A stretch of 64,000 nt of DNA from UBA1757 sp045627385. GTDB lineage: Bacteria > Bacteroidota > Bacteroidia > Bacteroidales > UBA1402. Shown here in pieces: positions 9,118-16,736 of the stretch. The notes under the pieces were generated by a model. The model saw nothing but the letters and a program-made list of their open reading frames with translations, did no database searches and had not been told where the DNA came from. The DNA is taken from contig JAZQNO010000025.1 of assembly GCA_045627385.1 (NCBI GenBank), positions 1 to 64,000 on the forward strand, in the 5' to 3' direction. Both the position numbers and the translations under genes were made by a program. The stretch's first letter is position 1, and the number at the start of each line of letters is the position of its first letter.

Positions 9118-9176
9118 GAATGGCTTTTTGTGGAGAATAGTTTCTATCTTTGAAACTCAACCGCAAAAAGCCATTC
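9118..9176 (+). promoter_or_regulatory. Inverted repeat spanning the promoter region of the rhamnogalacturonan lyase
   Basis: Arms GAATGGCTTTTTGTGG (9118-9133) and CCGCAAAAAGCCATTC (9161-9176) are complementary at 15 of 16 positions, with a 27-base loop that contains the TATCTTTG element. It ends six bases before the lyase start codon. It could be an operator or a cruciform/DNA loop site; as RNA only the right arm and part of the loop would be transcribed from this promoter, so an RNA hairpin would need read-through from upstream. Confidence 0.65.
9145..9152 (+). promoter_or_regulatory. Putative promoter -7 element (TATCTTTG)
   Basis: Exact match to the Bacteroidota -7 consensus TAnnTTTG, 30 bases before the lyase ATG. 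A TTTTTG run at 9125-9130 is a possible -33 box but the gap is only 14 bases instead of about 19. Confidence 0.5.
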
Positions 9177-9182
9177 TTTCTT

Positions 9183-12100
9183 ATGAAACATTGCAGCAAC
9201 TTCTTAAGTATCTTCCTTGCATCGATTTTCTGCCTGTTCCTGACTCCGGTCCGGGCCCAGCGCATCCAACAGGATCTCGGCCGAGGCGTATCGGTCGTCC
9301 GCGGTGCTTCCCAGTCTTTCATTTCCTGGCGCCGTCTGGCCCAGGAAGACGAGCAGGCCACCTATAACGTGTATGTCAGGACCGACGGCGATTTCGCCCT
9401 TCTCAACCAGCAGCCGCTCTCTCTGACCGGCATGGCATGTGCCGACGACCTTTTGCCTGTCGGCTGCCAGGTGGCCGTCACCGCCATCCAGAACGGTGTC
9501 GAAGGTGCGATGAGCGTTCCCTTCACGCTCAAAAGCTACGATATCCGGAACATCTTCGTTGAAATCCGTTACAACGGCTCGCCTCTGAACAAGGCGGATT
9601 ACAGCACCAAATACGTCTGGCCCTGCGATCTCGACGGCGACGGCGAAATGGATTACGTGGTGGACCGCAATCCGCTCAACGGCGGCACCCAGAAAGTCGA
9701 GGCCTATCTGCGTGACGGCACTTTCCTCTGGTGCGTGGATATGGGCCCCAACGAATCCATCAGCAACGGACAGGACGACCAGGTGCTGGCCTATGACATC
9801 GACTGTGACGGTCTGGGCGAGGTGGTTGTCCAGACTTCCGACGGCACCCGTTTCTGGGATAAGGGAAACAAGACCTGGGGCAAGTATGTCAATGGCGGCG
9901 ATTCGCCCGACACCGATGGCGACGGCATTGTCGACTATGGCACCCAGTCGGTGAAAAACGCTCCCCGTTACATGACGGTCATCGACGGACTGAGCGGCGC
10001 CGAGCAGACCAGCGTCGAACAGATTTACAACAGCGCTTACAACCGTACAAACAAGGCCTCCCTGATGGGCGACGAGTACAATCTGCACGTCGGCAAGGTC
10101 TGCGTGACCTATTTCGACGGCATCCATCCCGGAGTGAGCATGGAATGGCACACCCGCTCCTCGGGAGGTACGCACTATTACTATAGCGAGGGTTTCAGCT
10201 ATGACTTCAATCAGGGTGTGGCCGAAAACTGGCACGTCGTTTTCCAGGAACCTTGCGGCAACGGCTCGTTCCACTCCATCCGTGTGGCCGACGTCGATTA
10301 CGACGGCAAAGACGAGATGCTGGAAGGCGGCTGGACGATGGACCATACGGGCAAAGTCCTTTTCAACGCAGGCATCTCTCACGGCGACCGTTTCCGCACG
10401 ACGGACATCGATCCCGAGCGTCCGGGAATGGAGACTTTCGCCATCCAGCAGAATGCCCCCGACATGCTGGGTCAGATCCTCTATCAGGCCGAAGACGGAA
10501 AAGCCATCAAGAAATGGTATCTTTCCGGTGTGGGCGATGTGGGCCGCGGTGACTGTTACGACATGGATCCCAATCATCTGGGTTGGGAAATGTTTTCCAC
10601 GATGGACGGCTATGCCATTTATGACGCTCAGGGAAACGCTTTGGGCAAAACGGCCTATTTTCCAACGGAAGCGCTTTGGTGGGATGGCGATCTGGGCCGT
10701 GAATATGCCGCTTCTCCCGACGGAAATGGCTACAACTGCGATATCCGCAAATGGCAGGCCGGCAGTGTGACCCGCCTGTACGAAATGGCCAAAGCCAGCA
10801 ATTACACGGTCAAGAGTTCTTATGGTGTGCGTGCCCTGTTCTGGGGCGACATCATCGGCGACTGGCGCGAGGAAATCATCCTGCGCCGCGACGACAGCAA
10901 CGGAGTCTGTCAGGGCATCGTCGGATTCTCAACCGATTATACGACTGCGGTCAACGATATCTACTGCCTTCAGGAAGATCCGGCCTATCGCTTGCAATGC
11001 ACCTCGAAAGGCTATTATCAGACGCCGGCCCCGAGCTTTTATCTGGGTTATGACATGCCGCGTCCGCCGCTTCCTCCCGTCATGAAGACCGATCTGGTCT
11101 GGAACGGCGGTTACAGCGATTACCGGCGCGCCGACCTGGAGCTGGGCCTCTATGCCGTCGAAGGTAAAAGTGTCCTGTTTGATCTGGCGGGTCCGGATGA
11201 AGTCGTACTCGATGAGGTTTATCAGCCTAAGACGATGTATGTGATGCCTCCCAAAGGCAAATCCTATCATTTTTCCGGTGCCGGCTATACGGCGGGTGAC
11301 ATGGAACTCTGGAAAAGCCAGGCAGGCGTGATGGTTTCCGACATCGATTTCCGCCATACGGGCCGTACCGTGATCAGTGAAGGCGAACTGAAAATGAACG
11401 CTTCCATCTCCGGTCCGGTGGAGCTCCGTGCCCGTGGCACCTTGTCCGGAAAGGCTGTCCTCCTCGACACGCTGGTGCTGGAAGGCGCCCTCAATTATGA
11501 AGGCTGCCGGCTGTTGCCGGGCGAAATCGGACAGATGGACACCATTGAACTGAAAAAATCCTTGAATGTCAGCAAGCGCCTTTTTGTGGAAGCGGACATC
11601 TGCCAGACCGACAGTCTCTGTCAGTCAGACCTCATCCTCGTTGGGGGCGACCTGGCGCTCAATGCTCCGGTCATTTTCAGCATCAGTCCCATAGGCGAGG
11701 CCAAGCCCGGCCGTTACAAACTGATGGAATATGCCGGCCGGTGCAGCGGAAAAGGCGAGCTGAGCTACACGGGCCTGACGGGCCTCTACTGCACGATCGT
11801 CAGGGAAGACAAGGCCATCTGGCTGGTTATCAACGAACAACGTCCTGCCATGTCGCAAGTGTTCTGGACGGGAGCTGCCGGCAATGTCTGGGATTACCAG
11901 TCGGCCAATTTCCGTATCGGAACCACCGCTACGGAGTTCGTGTCGGGAGACAGCCTGGTCTTCGGTGACGAGGCGGTCCTGACCAGCTTCAGGGTCGACC
12001 AGCCGATGCCTGTCGGAAGTGTCGTCTTTGCCAACGATTCGAAAGACTATACCATAGAGGGTGACGGAGGCTTTTCCGGTTCGGGAAGTCTGACATTCCA

Positions 12101-13679
12101 AGGTAACGGCCGTGTGACGATGAAGACCCGCAAGAACAGCTATACCGGTCCGACGAACCTGACTTCCGGAACGCTGGTGGTCAGCGACCTGATGGACAAC
12201 GGAATGGAAAGTTCCATCGGCTCGGGCAGCCGACTCAATATCGGCAAGGCCACACTGGTGGTCAACAACAGCAGTGCCAGCACCAACCGAACGGTGGTTC
12301 TGAGCGACACGGCCACCATTCAAGTGCCTTCGGGAACCGTTTCCCTGAAAGGCCAGGTGAGCGGCACGGGAATGCTGGTGAAGACGGGTGGGGGACAGCT
12401 CAACCTCACCTATTCGGCGGCGAACTCGTATCGCGGCGGCACGGTGATCAAGGGCGGCACGCTGGCTATGGGAACCAGCAAGGCCACTTTCGGCGCTACA
12501 GGTTCGAATGTGTACATTCAGGACAATTCCACTATTGTGCTGTTCAATAACAACTCCACGTCGGATGTGCCCAACCTCAACCACAAATTCATCCTGTCCC
12601 AGGGCAAGAGCCTGACCGTCAAGATGGGACAGCGCTGTCAGCTGAACGGCAGTCTGTCGGGACAGGGCAATGTGACGGTCAACTTCCCTTATGTGCGCGG
12701 TGAGTTCCGGCTCGATATGTCGGGATTCAAAGGCAAGCTGACGGCTACCGGCAACCAATTCCGTCTGAATCAGTCGACTCAGATGAAGAATGTCGAAGTG
12801 GTGCTTTCGGACGATGTCTATCTGGCTCACTTCACAGCAGGCAGCGGCACCGAAAACAATCAGACTTCCTATCTGGGTGCGCTTTCGTCGAGTGTCGGCA
12901 CCAGCAGTCTGGGAACCGGCACCTGGAACATCGGTTATCTCAACTCCGATTTCCGTTTCGACGGCACCTTCTCCTCAAAGGCTACCGTGCACAAATACGG
13001 ATCGGGCACGATGAAACTGACCGGAGCCAGTGCGGCGCCCATCACCATACACGAAGGAACGGTGGAGGCCAACTGCAGTTCTGCAGCCACCACCAGCCGG
13101 CGGATCACCGTTCAGTCGGGGGCGACCTTGCGCGGATCGGGCAAGACTTCTTCGGTGAATGTGGAGAGCGGCGGCACTTTGGCCTTCGGAAGCCTCATCA
13201 ATACGGGCACGCTGAACCTAACCGGCGAGCTGAATGTGTCCGAAGGCGGACGTATCGAGTTGCGTTTGTCAAAAGTCCTCAGCGACAAGTTGGAAAGCAA
13301 TGCCGCCGTCAACCTGACTTCTCCGGTCTTCGTGCTGACGCGTACCGGTTCGGCCGAAGCCTGGACCGAAGGCACCCGGATTCAGTTGATTTCGGGCAAT
13401 CCGACCATTCAGCTGACAGGTACGCCGTCCGTCGAGCCGGAAGTGCCTTGCGAGGGCTGTGTCTGGGACTGGTCGGAACTGGCTTCCGCCGGCGTTCTGA
13501 AGGTGGTCAAGGCCACTGCCGTTTTCACCGTGAAGACGGACGACGTTCTGGAAAATGTCTACGATATGCTCGGGCGCAAGGTGGCCGTATACAATCGGAC
13601 TCGAGAGCGTTTCGAAGGTGAGACTCCCGCCGCCGGCGTCTATCTGGTCGGCCAAAGGAAAATGAGGATTGCCTATTAA
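9183..13679 (+). CDS. Giant secreted rhamnogalacturonan lyase (PL11) with passenger-like repeats and a type IX-like C-terminal tail
   Basis: 1498 residues. Signal peptide MKHCSNFLSIFLASIFCLFLTPVRA. Residues about 26-640 carry PL11 landmarks: QDLGRGVSVVRGASQSFISW, several calcium-type loops (DLDGDGEMDYVVDRN, DIDCDGLGEVV, DVDYDGKDEML), GDIIGDWREEIILRRDD, and YYQTPAPSFYLGYDMPRPPLP. PL11 enzymes cut the GalA-Rha bond of the RG-I backbone by beta-elimination. From about 640 to 1440 there are long Gly/Thr/Ser-rich beta repeats (SGTLVVSDL, YRGGTVIKGGTLAMG, GTMKLTGASAAPITIHEGTV), like autotransporter-associated repeats. The end, NVYDMLGRKVA...AAGVYLVGQRK, resembles a type IX secretion tail. A typical PL11 is about 600 residues, so this one is more than twice as long. 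The ATG at 9183 is the start. Confidence 0.88.
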   Translation: MKHCSNFLSIFLASIFCLFLTPVRAQRIQQDLGRGVSVVRGASQSFISWRRLAQEDEQATYNVYVRTDGDFALLNQQPLSLTGMACADDLLPVGCQVAVTAIQNGVEGAMSVPFTLKSYDIRNIFVEIRYNGSPLNKADYSTKYVWPCDLDGDGEMDYVVDRNPLNGGTQKVEAYLRDGTFLWCVDMGPNESISNGQDDQVLAYDIDCDGLGEVVVQTSDGTRFWDKGNKTWGKYVNGGDSPDTDGDGIVDYGTQSVKNAPRYMTVIDGLSGAEQTSVEQIYNSAYNRTNKASLMGDEYNLHVGKVCVTYFDGIHPGVSMEWHTRSSGGTHYYYSEGFSYDFNQGVAENWHVVFQEPCGNGSFHSIRVADVDYDGKDEMLEGGWTMDHTGKVLFNAGISHGDRFRTTDIDPERPGMETFAIQQNAPDMLGQILYQAEDGKAIKKWYLSGVGDVGRGDCYDMDPNHLGWEMFSTMDGYAIYDAQGNALGKTAYFPTEALWWDGDLGREYAASPDGNGYNCDIRKWQAGSVTRLYEMAKASNYTVKSSYGVRALFWGDIIGDWREEIILRRDDSNGVCQGIVGFSTDYTTAVNDIYCLQEDPAYRLQCTSKGYYQTPAPSFYLGYDMPRPPLPPVMKTDLVWNGGYSDYRRADLELGLYAVEGKSVLFDLAGPDEVVLDEVYQPKTMYVMPPKGKSYHFSGAGYTAGDMELWKSQAGVMVSDIDFRHTGRTVISEGELKMNASISGPVELRARGTLSGKAVLLDTLVLEGALNYEGCRLLPGEIGQMDTIELKKSLNVSKRLFVEADICQTDSLCQSDLILVGGDLALNAPVIFSISPIGEAKPGRYKLMEYAGRCSGKGELSYTGLTGLYCTIVREDKAIWLVINEQRPAMSQVFWTGAAGNVWDYQSANFRIGTTATEFVSGDSLVFGDEAVLTSFRVDQPMPVGSVVFANDSKDYTIEGDGGFSGSGSLTFQGNGRVTMKTRKNSYTGPTNLTSGTLVVSDLMDNGMESSIGSGSRLNIGKATLVVNNSSASTNRTVVLSDTATIQVPSGTVSLKGQVSGTGMLVKTGGGQLNLTYSAANSYRGGTVIKGGTLAMGTSKATFGATGSNVYIQDNSTIVLFNNNSTSDVPNLNHKFILSQGKSLTVKMGQRCQLNGSLSGQGNVTVNFPYVRGEFRLDMSGFKGKLTATGNQFRLNQSTQMKNVEVVLSDDVYLAHFTAGSGTENNQTSYLGALSSSVGTSSLGTGTWNIGYLNSDFRFDGTFSSKATVHKYGSGTMKLTGASAAPITIHEGTVEANCSSAATTSRRITVQSGATLRGSGKTSSVNVESGGTLAFGSLINTGTLNLTGELNVSEGGRIELRLSKVLSDKLESNAAVNLTSPVFVLTRTGSAEAWTEGTRIQLISGNPTIQLTGTPSVEPEVPCEGCVWDWSELASAGVLKVVKATAVFTVKTDDVLENVYDMLGRKVAVYNRTRERFEGETPAAGVYLVGQRKMRIAY

Positions 13680-13729
13680 ACGATACGCGTCCGCTTGCGT
13701 CAAAAGAACTGCTTATATACTACTATAGA

Positions 13730-14650
13730 ATGGAAAGAAAAGAGTTTAAAGGCATCATCCCCCCGATGATTACCCCTTTGAAAGATGTGGATACGCTCGA
13801 CCTTGCCGGTCTGGAGCGTCTGGTCGAACATATTCTGGCCGGCGGTGTGCACGGACTGTTCATTCTGGGCACCACCGGTGAGGCTCAGAGCCTCAGTTAT
13901 GCGCTCCGTTACGAACTCATCGAGCGTGTCTGCCGTCAGGTAGGCGACCGTGTTCCCGTGCTGGTGGGCATTACGGATACCTCCCTCACCGAAAGCTTGA
14001 AGATGGCCGAAAAGGCTGCTGTCTGCGGTGCCTCTGCCGTGGTTTCAGCCGCTCCCTACTACTATGCTCCGGCTCAGCCCGAACTGGTCGATTTCTATCA
14101 GGCTTTGGCCGACCGTCTTCCTTTGCCTATGTTCCTCTACAATATGCCTTCACACGTGAAGGTATTCATGGAACCGGCCACGGTCAAGGCCATTGCCGAG
14201 CATCCCAACGTCATCGGTCTGAAGGACAGTTCGGCCAATGTGGTCTATTTCCACACGCTCATCCAGATGATGAAGGACCGTCCCGATTTCTCGCTTCTGA
14301 TGGGTCCGGAAGAATTGACCGGCGAAGTGGTCATGATGGGCGGACACGGCGGTGTGAACGGCGGTGCCAACATTTTCCCGAAACTGTATGTGGATATGTA
14401 TGAGGCTGCCGCCAGACGCGACGTCGAGGCGCTCAACAAGTTGCAGGAGACCATCATGTACATCAGCAACACCATCTACAAGGTCGGCCGCTACGGTTCG
14501 AGCTATCTGAAAGGAGTCAAGTGCAGCTGCTCTCTGCTGGGCATCTGCAGCGACTATATGGCGGTGCCTTATCACCATTTCAATGCTCCCGAACGCAAGA
14601 AGGTGCAGGAATATCTCGAGACGCTCGGAGCAAAGATTGTCAACCCATAA
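13730..14650 (+). CDS. DapA/N-acetylneuraminate-lyase family class I aldolase, copy 1
   Basis: 306 residues, no signal peptide, so cytosolic. Landmarks of the family are GIIPPMITPL, the GTTGEAQSL loop (about residues 48-56), the catalytic Tyr in FLYNMP (Y137) and the Schiff-base Lys in VIGLKDSS (K165). Family members add to, or cleave off, pyruvate from 2-keto-3-deoxy acids. Next to an SSS symporter and pectin hydrolases, a catabolic keto-deoxy sugar acid aldolase is far more likely than lysine biosynthesis. Candidate substrates are 2-keto-3-deoxygluconate or the RG-II ulosonic acids Kdo and Dha. It starts 50 bases after the PL11 gene with no clear promoter between. A second copy lies at 31842. 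Confidence 0.85.
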   Translation: MERKEFKGIIPPMITPLKDVDTLDLAGLERLVEHILAGGVHGLFILGTTGEAQSLSYALRYELIERVCRQVGDRVPVLVGITDTSLTESLKMAEKAAVCGASAVVSAAPYYYAPAQPELVDFYQALADRLPLPMFLYNMPSHVKVFMEPATVKAIAEHPNVIGLKDSSANVVYFHTLIQMMKDRPDFSLLMGPEELTGEVVMMGGHGGVNGGANIFPKLYVDMYEAAARRDVEALNKLQETIMYISNTIYKVGRYGSSYLKGVKCSCSLLGICSDYMAVPYHHFNAPERKKVQEYLETLGAKIVNP

Positions 14651-14659
14651 GCGACTGCC

Positions 14660-16162
14660 ATGACGACAGACATCACCGTACTGGATTACATCATCTTTCT
14701 GGCTTTCCTCGTCGGCATTGTGCTGTTCGGCTGTTCATTCTATTTCCGTGAGCGGAAGGCCAAATCGCAGAGCACCGGACAGTTCACCCGAGCCAACGGC
14801 AGCATGCCTTCCTGGGTGGTCGGCATGAGCATTTTCGCCACCTTTGTCAGCAGCATCAGTTTCCTTGGTTATCCGGGCGAAGCCTTCAGCAACAACTGGA
14901 ATCCTTTTGTTTTCAGCATCTGCATTCCGCTGGCTGCCTGGCTGGCCGCCAAACTGTTCGTGCCGCTCTACCGCAGTATGAACAGCGTGTCAGCCTACCA
15001 TTATCTCGAGGTCCGCTTCGGTTACTGGTCACGCGCCTATGTGGCCGTGTGCTACCTGCTGACCCAGCTGGCCCGTATGGGCTCCATCCTTTTCCTGCTG
15101 GCGCTTCCGCTCAATTTCATGCTCGGTTGGAGTGTTCCCACCATTATCGTCATTACCGGTGTGGCCGTGCTCATTTTCTCGTCGATGGGCGGTATCAAGG
15201 CTGTTGTCTGGACCGATGCCATCCAAGGTATCCTTCTCATTGTCGGGGCTTTGGCTTGCGCCATTCTGCTCACTTGCATGATCCCGGGCGGTCTGGGCGA
15301 ACTGATTTCGGTAGGTAAGGAATACGACAAGTTCAGTATGGGAAGCCTGTCGGGAAGCCTTACGGACAAGACCTTCTGGGTGCTGCTCATTTACGGCCTG
15401 TTCACCAATCTGCAGAACTACGGCATCGACCAGAACTACATCCAACGCTACATGACGGCCAAAGACGACAAGGCGGCCAAGAATTCGACGCTTTTCGGCG
15501 GTCTGCTCTATGTGCCTGTGTCGCTGCTGTTCGTCTATATCGGAACGGCTCTGTTCGTCTATTACAAAACCAGCGGCAGCCTGCCGGCCGACGTGGCCGG
15601 AGACCAGGTGTTCCCGTATTTCATCGTGAACAGCCTGCCGACGGGTGTCACCGGTTTGCTGATCGCCTCCATTCTGGCGGCTGGCATGAGTACGGTCTCG
15701 ACTAGCCTCAACTCGGCCTCCACCATCATTCTGACCGATTTTGTCAAACACTTCAAACCCGACCTCAGCGAGAAGAAGGGAATGGCCGTCCTTTACGGAA
15801 CCAGTGTCATCCTCGGCGTGCTTGGTGTAATCGTGGCGCTCCTGATGATGGGTGTGGACGGCGTGCTCGACACTTGGTGGAAACTGGCTTCCATCTTCAG
15901 CGGCGGCATGCTCGGCCTTTTCCTGCTGGGTTTCATCTGTCGCCGGGCTACCAAACCAGCCGCCATTGCCGGTGTGCTTGTCGGTCTGTTGGTCATCGCC
16001 TGGATGAGTCTGAGCCAATACTTGTTTACGGGTGCCTTGCAGCCCTATGCCTGCCGTCTCAACGGCAACCTGACCATCGTGCTGGGAACGATGGCCATCT
16101 TCCTCGTCGGTTTTTTCGTGACTATTTTAATCAACCCCAATAAAAGACAAAACAATGCGTAA
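14660..16162 (+). CDS. Sodium:solute symporter (SSS family), copy 1
   Basis: 500 residues with about thirteen hydrophobic segments from residue 8 on. The N-terminal part TDITVLDYIIFLAFLVGIVL, the motif GSMPSWVVGMSIFATFVSSI (GLS-type SSS signature region) and VSAYHYLEVRFGYWSRAY are typical of SSS carriers. It lies nine bases after the aldolase gene and overlaps the next gene by eight bases, so the substrate is probably the acid sugar the aldolase cleaves. The pairing of a DapA-type aldolase with an SSS carrier is known from sialic acid clusters; no other nan gene is present here. A second aldolase-SSS pair is at 31842-34303. Confidence 0.87.
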   Translation: MTTDITVLDYIIFLAFLVGIVLFGCSFYFRERKAKSQSTGQFTRANGSMPSWVVGMSIFATFVSSISFLGYPGEAFSNNWNPFVFSICIPLAAWLAAKLFVPLYRSMNSVSAYHYLEVRFGYWSRAYVAVCYLLTQLARMGSILFLLALPLNFMLGWSVPTIIVITGVAVLIFSSMGGIKAVVWTDAIQGILLIVGALACAILLTCMIPGGLGELISVGKEYDKFSMGSLSGSLTDKTFWVLLIYGLFTNLQNYGIDQNYIQRYMTAKDDKAAKNSTLFGGLLYVPVSLLFVYIGTALFVYYKTSGSLPADVAGDQVFPYFIVNSLPTGVTGLLIASILAAGMSTVSTSLNSASTIILTDFVKHFKPDLSEKKGMAVLYGTSVILGVLGVIVALLMMGVDGVLDTWWKLASIFSGGMLGLFLLGFICRRATKPAAIAGVLVGLLVIAWMSLSQYLFTGALQPYACRLNGNLTIVLGTMAIFLVGFFVTILINPNKRQNNA

Positions 16163-16736
16163 ACTGTTCTCCTTTTCCCTCATGTTGCTGCTGGCCGGTT
16201 CTCTGGTGGCCCAGCAGTCTGAAGAGTATCTCAAAGTCATCAACAATCGCGCCGACGGCATCGTCAAGACGCTCGACATCGCCGACGAGGTATTGGCCGC
16301 TTCCGCTCAGAAACTGATTGCCCAGCAGTATATCGACCTGGGTGTCATCAACGACAACAAGGAACTGGCCGCTACAGACCGCGACGCCCAGCTTCGCGCC
16401 AGACATTATTATTTCATCGCCAATCTTGAGGCGATTCTCACACCCGAGCAGATTGAAAAAGTGAAGGACGGCATGACGATGGGTGTCTATCCCAAGACGC
16501 TTCAAGCCCATTACGACATGATACCCTCTCTGACGGAAGAAGAGAAAGCCTATATCCGCGCCGCTCTCAAAGAAGCCCGCGAATATGCCATGGACTGCTC
16601 CGACAGTCAGGCCAAGCACGCCTGGTTCGGCAAATACAAAGGCCGTATCAACAATTATCTGGCCGCCCGTGGCTACGATCTGAAAAAAGAGCGTGAAGGC
16701 TGGTATCAACGTATTGAAGCAGAAAAGAACAAATGA
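16155..16736 (+). CDS. Small secreted DUF3826-like protein
   Basis: 193 residues, signal peptide MRKLFSFSLMLLLAGSLVAQQ. The mature part is mostly helical and charged. Characteristic stretches are NNRADGIVKTLDIAD, VKDGMTMGVYPKTLQAHYDM and GKYKGRINNYLAARGYDLKKE. I recognise it as the DUF3826 type, a Bacteroidota family of unknown function found near pectin genes. The C-terminal 200 residues of the apiosidase at 42095 look like a diverged copy of the same domain. It overlaps the symporter gene by eight bases, and its stop overlaps the next start as ATGA. Confidence 0.75.
   Translation: MRKLFSFSLMLLLAGSLVAQQSEEYLKVINNRADGIVKTLDIADEVLAASAQKLIAQQYIDLGVINDNKELAATDRDAQLRARHYYFIANLEAILTPEQIEKVKDGMTMGVYPKTLQAHYDMIPSLTEEEKAYIRAALKEAREYAMDCSDSQAKHAWFGKYKGRINNYLAARGYDLKKEREGWYQRIEAEKNK

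Noticed and set aside
13730..14650. Lysine-biosynthetic DapA
   Set aside because: The neighbours are a sodium symporter and pectin enzymes, and a second copy sits in a similar pair; no lysine gene is nearby.
13730..16162. Sialic acid (nan) catabolic cluster
   Set aside because: The aldolase-SSS pairing resembles nan clusters, but there is no N-acetylmannosamine epimerase, kinase or true sialidase gene, and the context is pectin.
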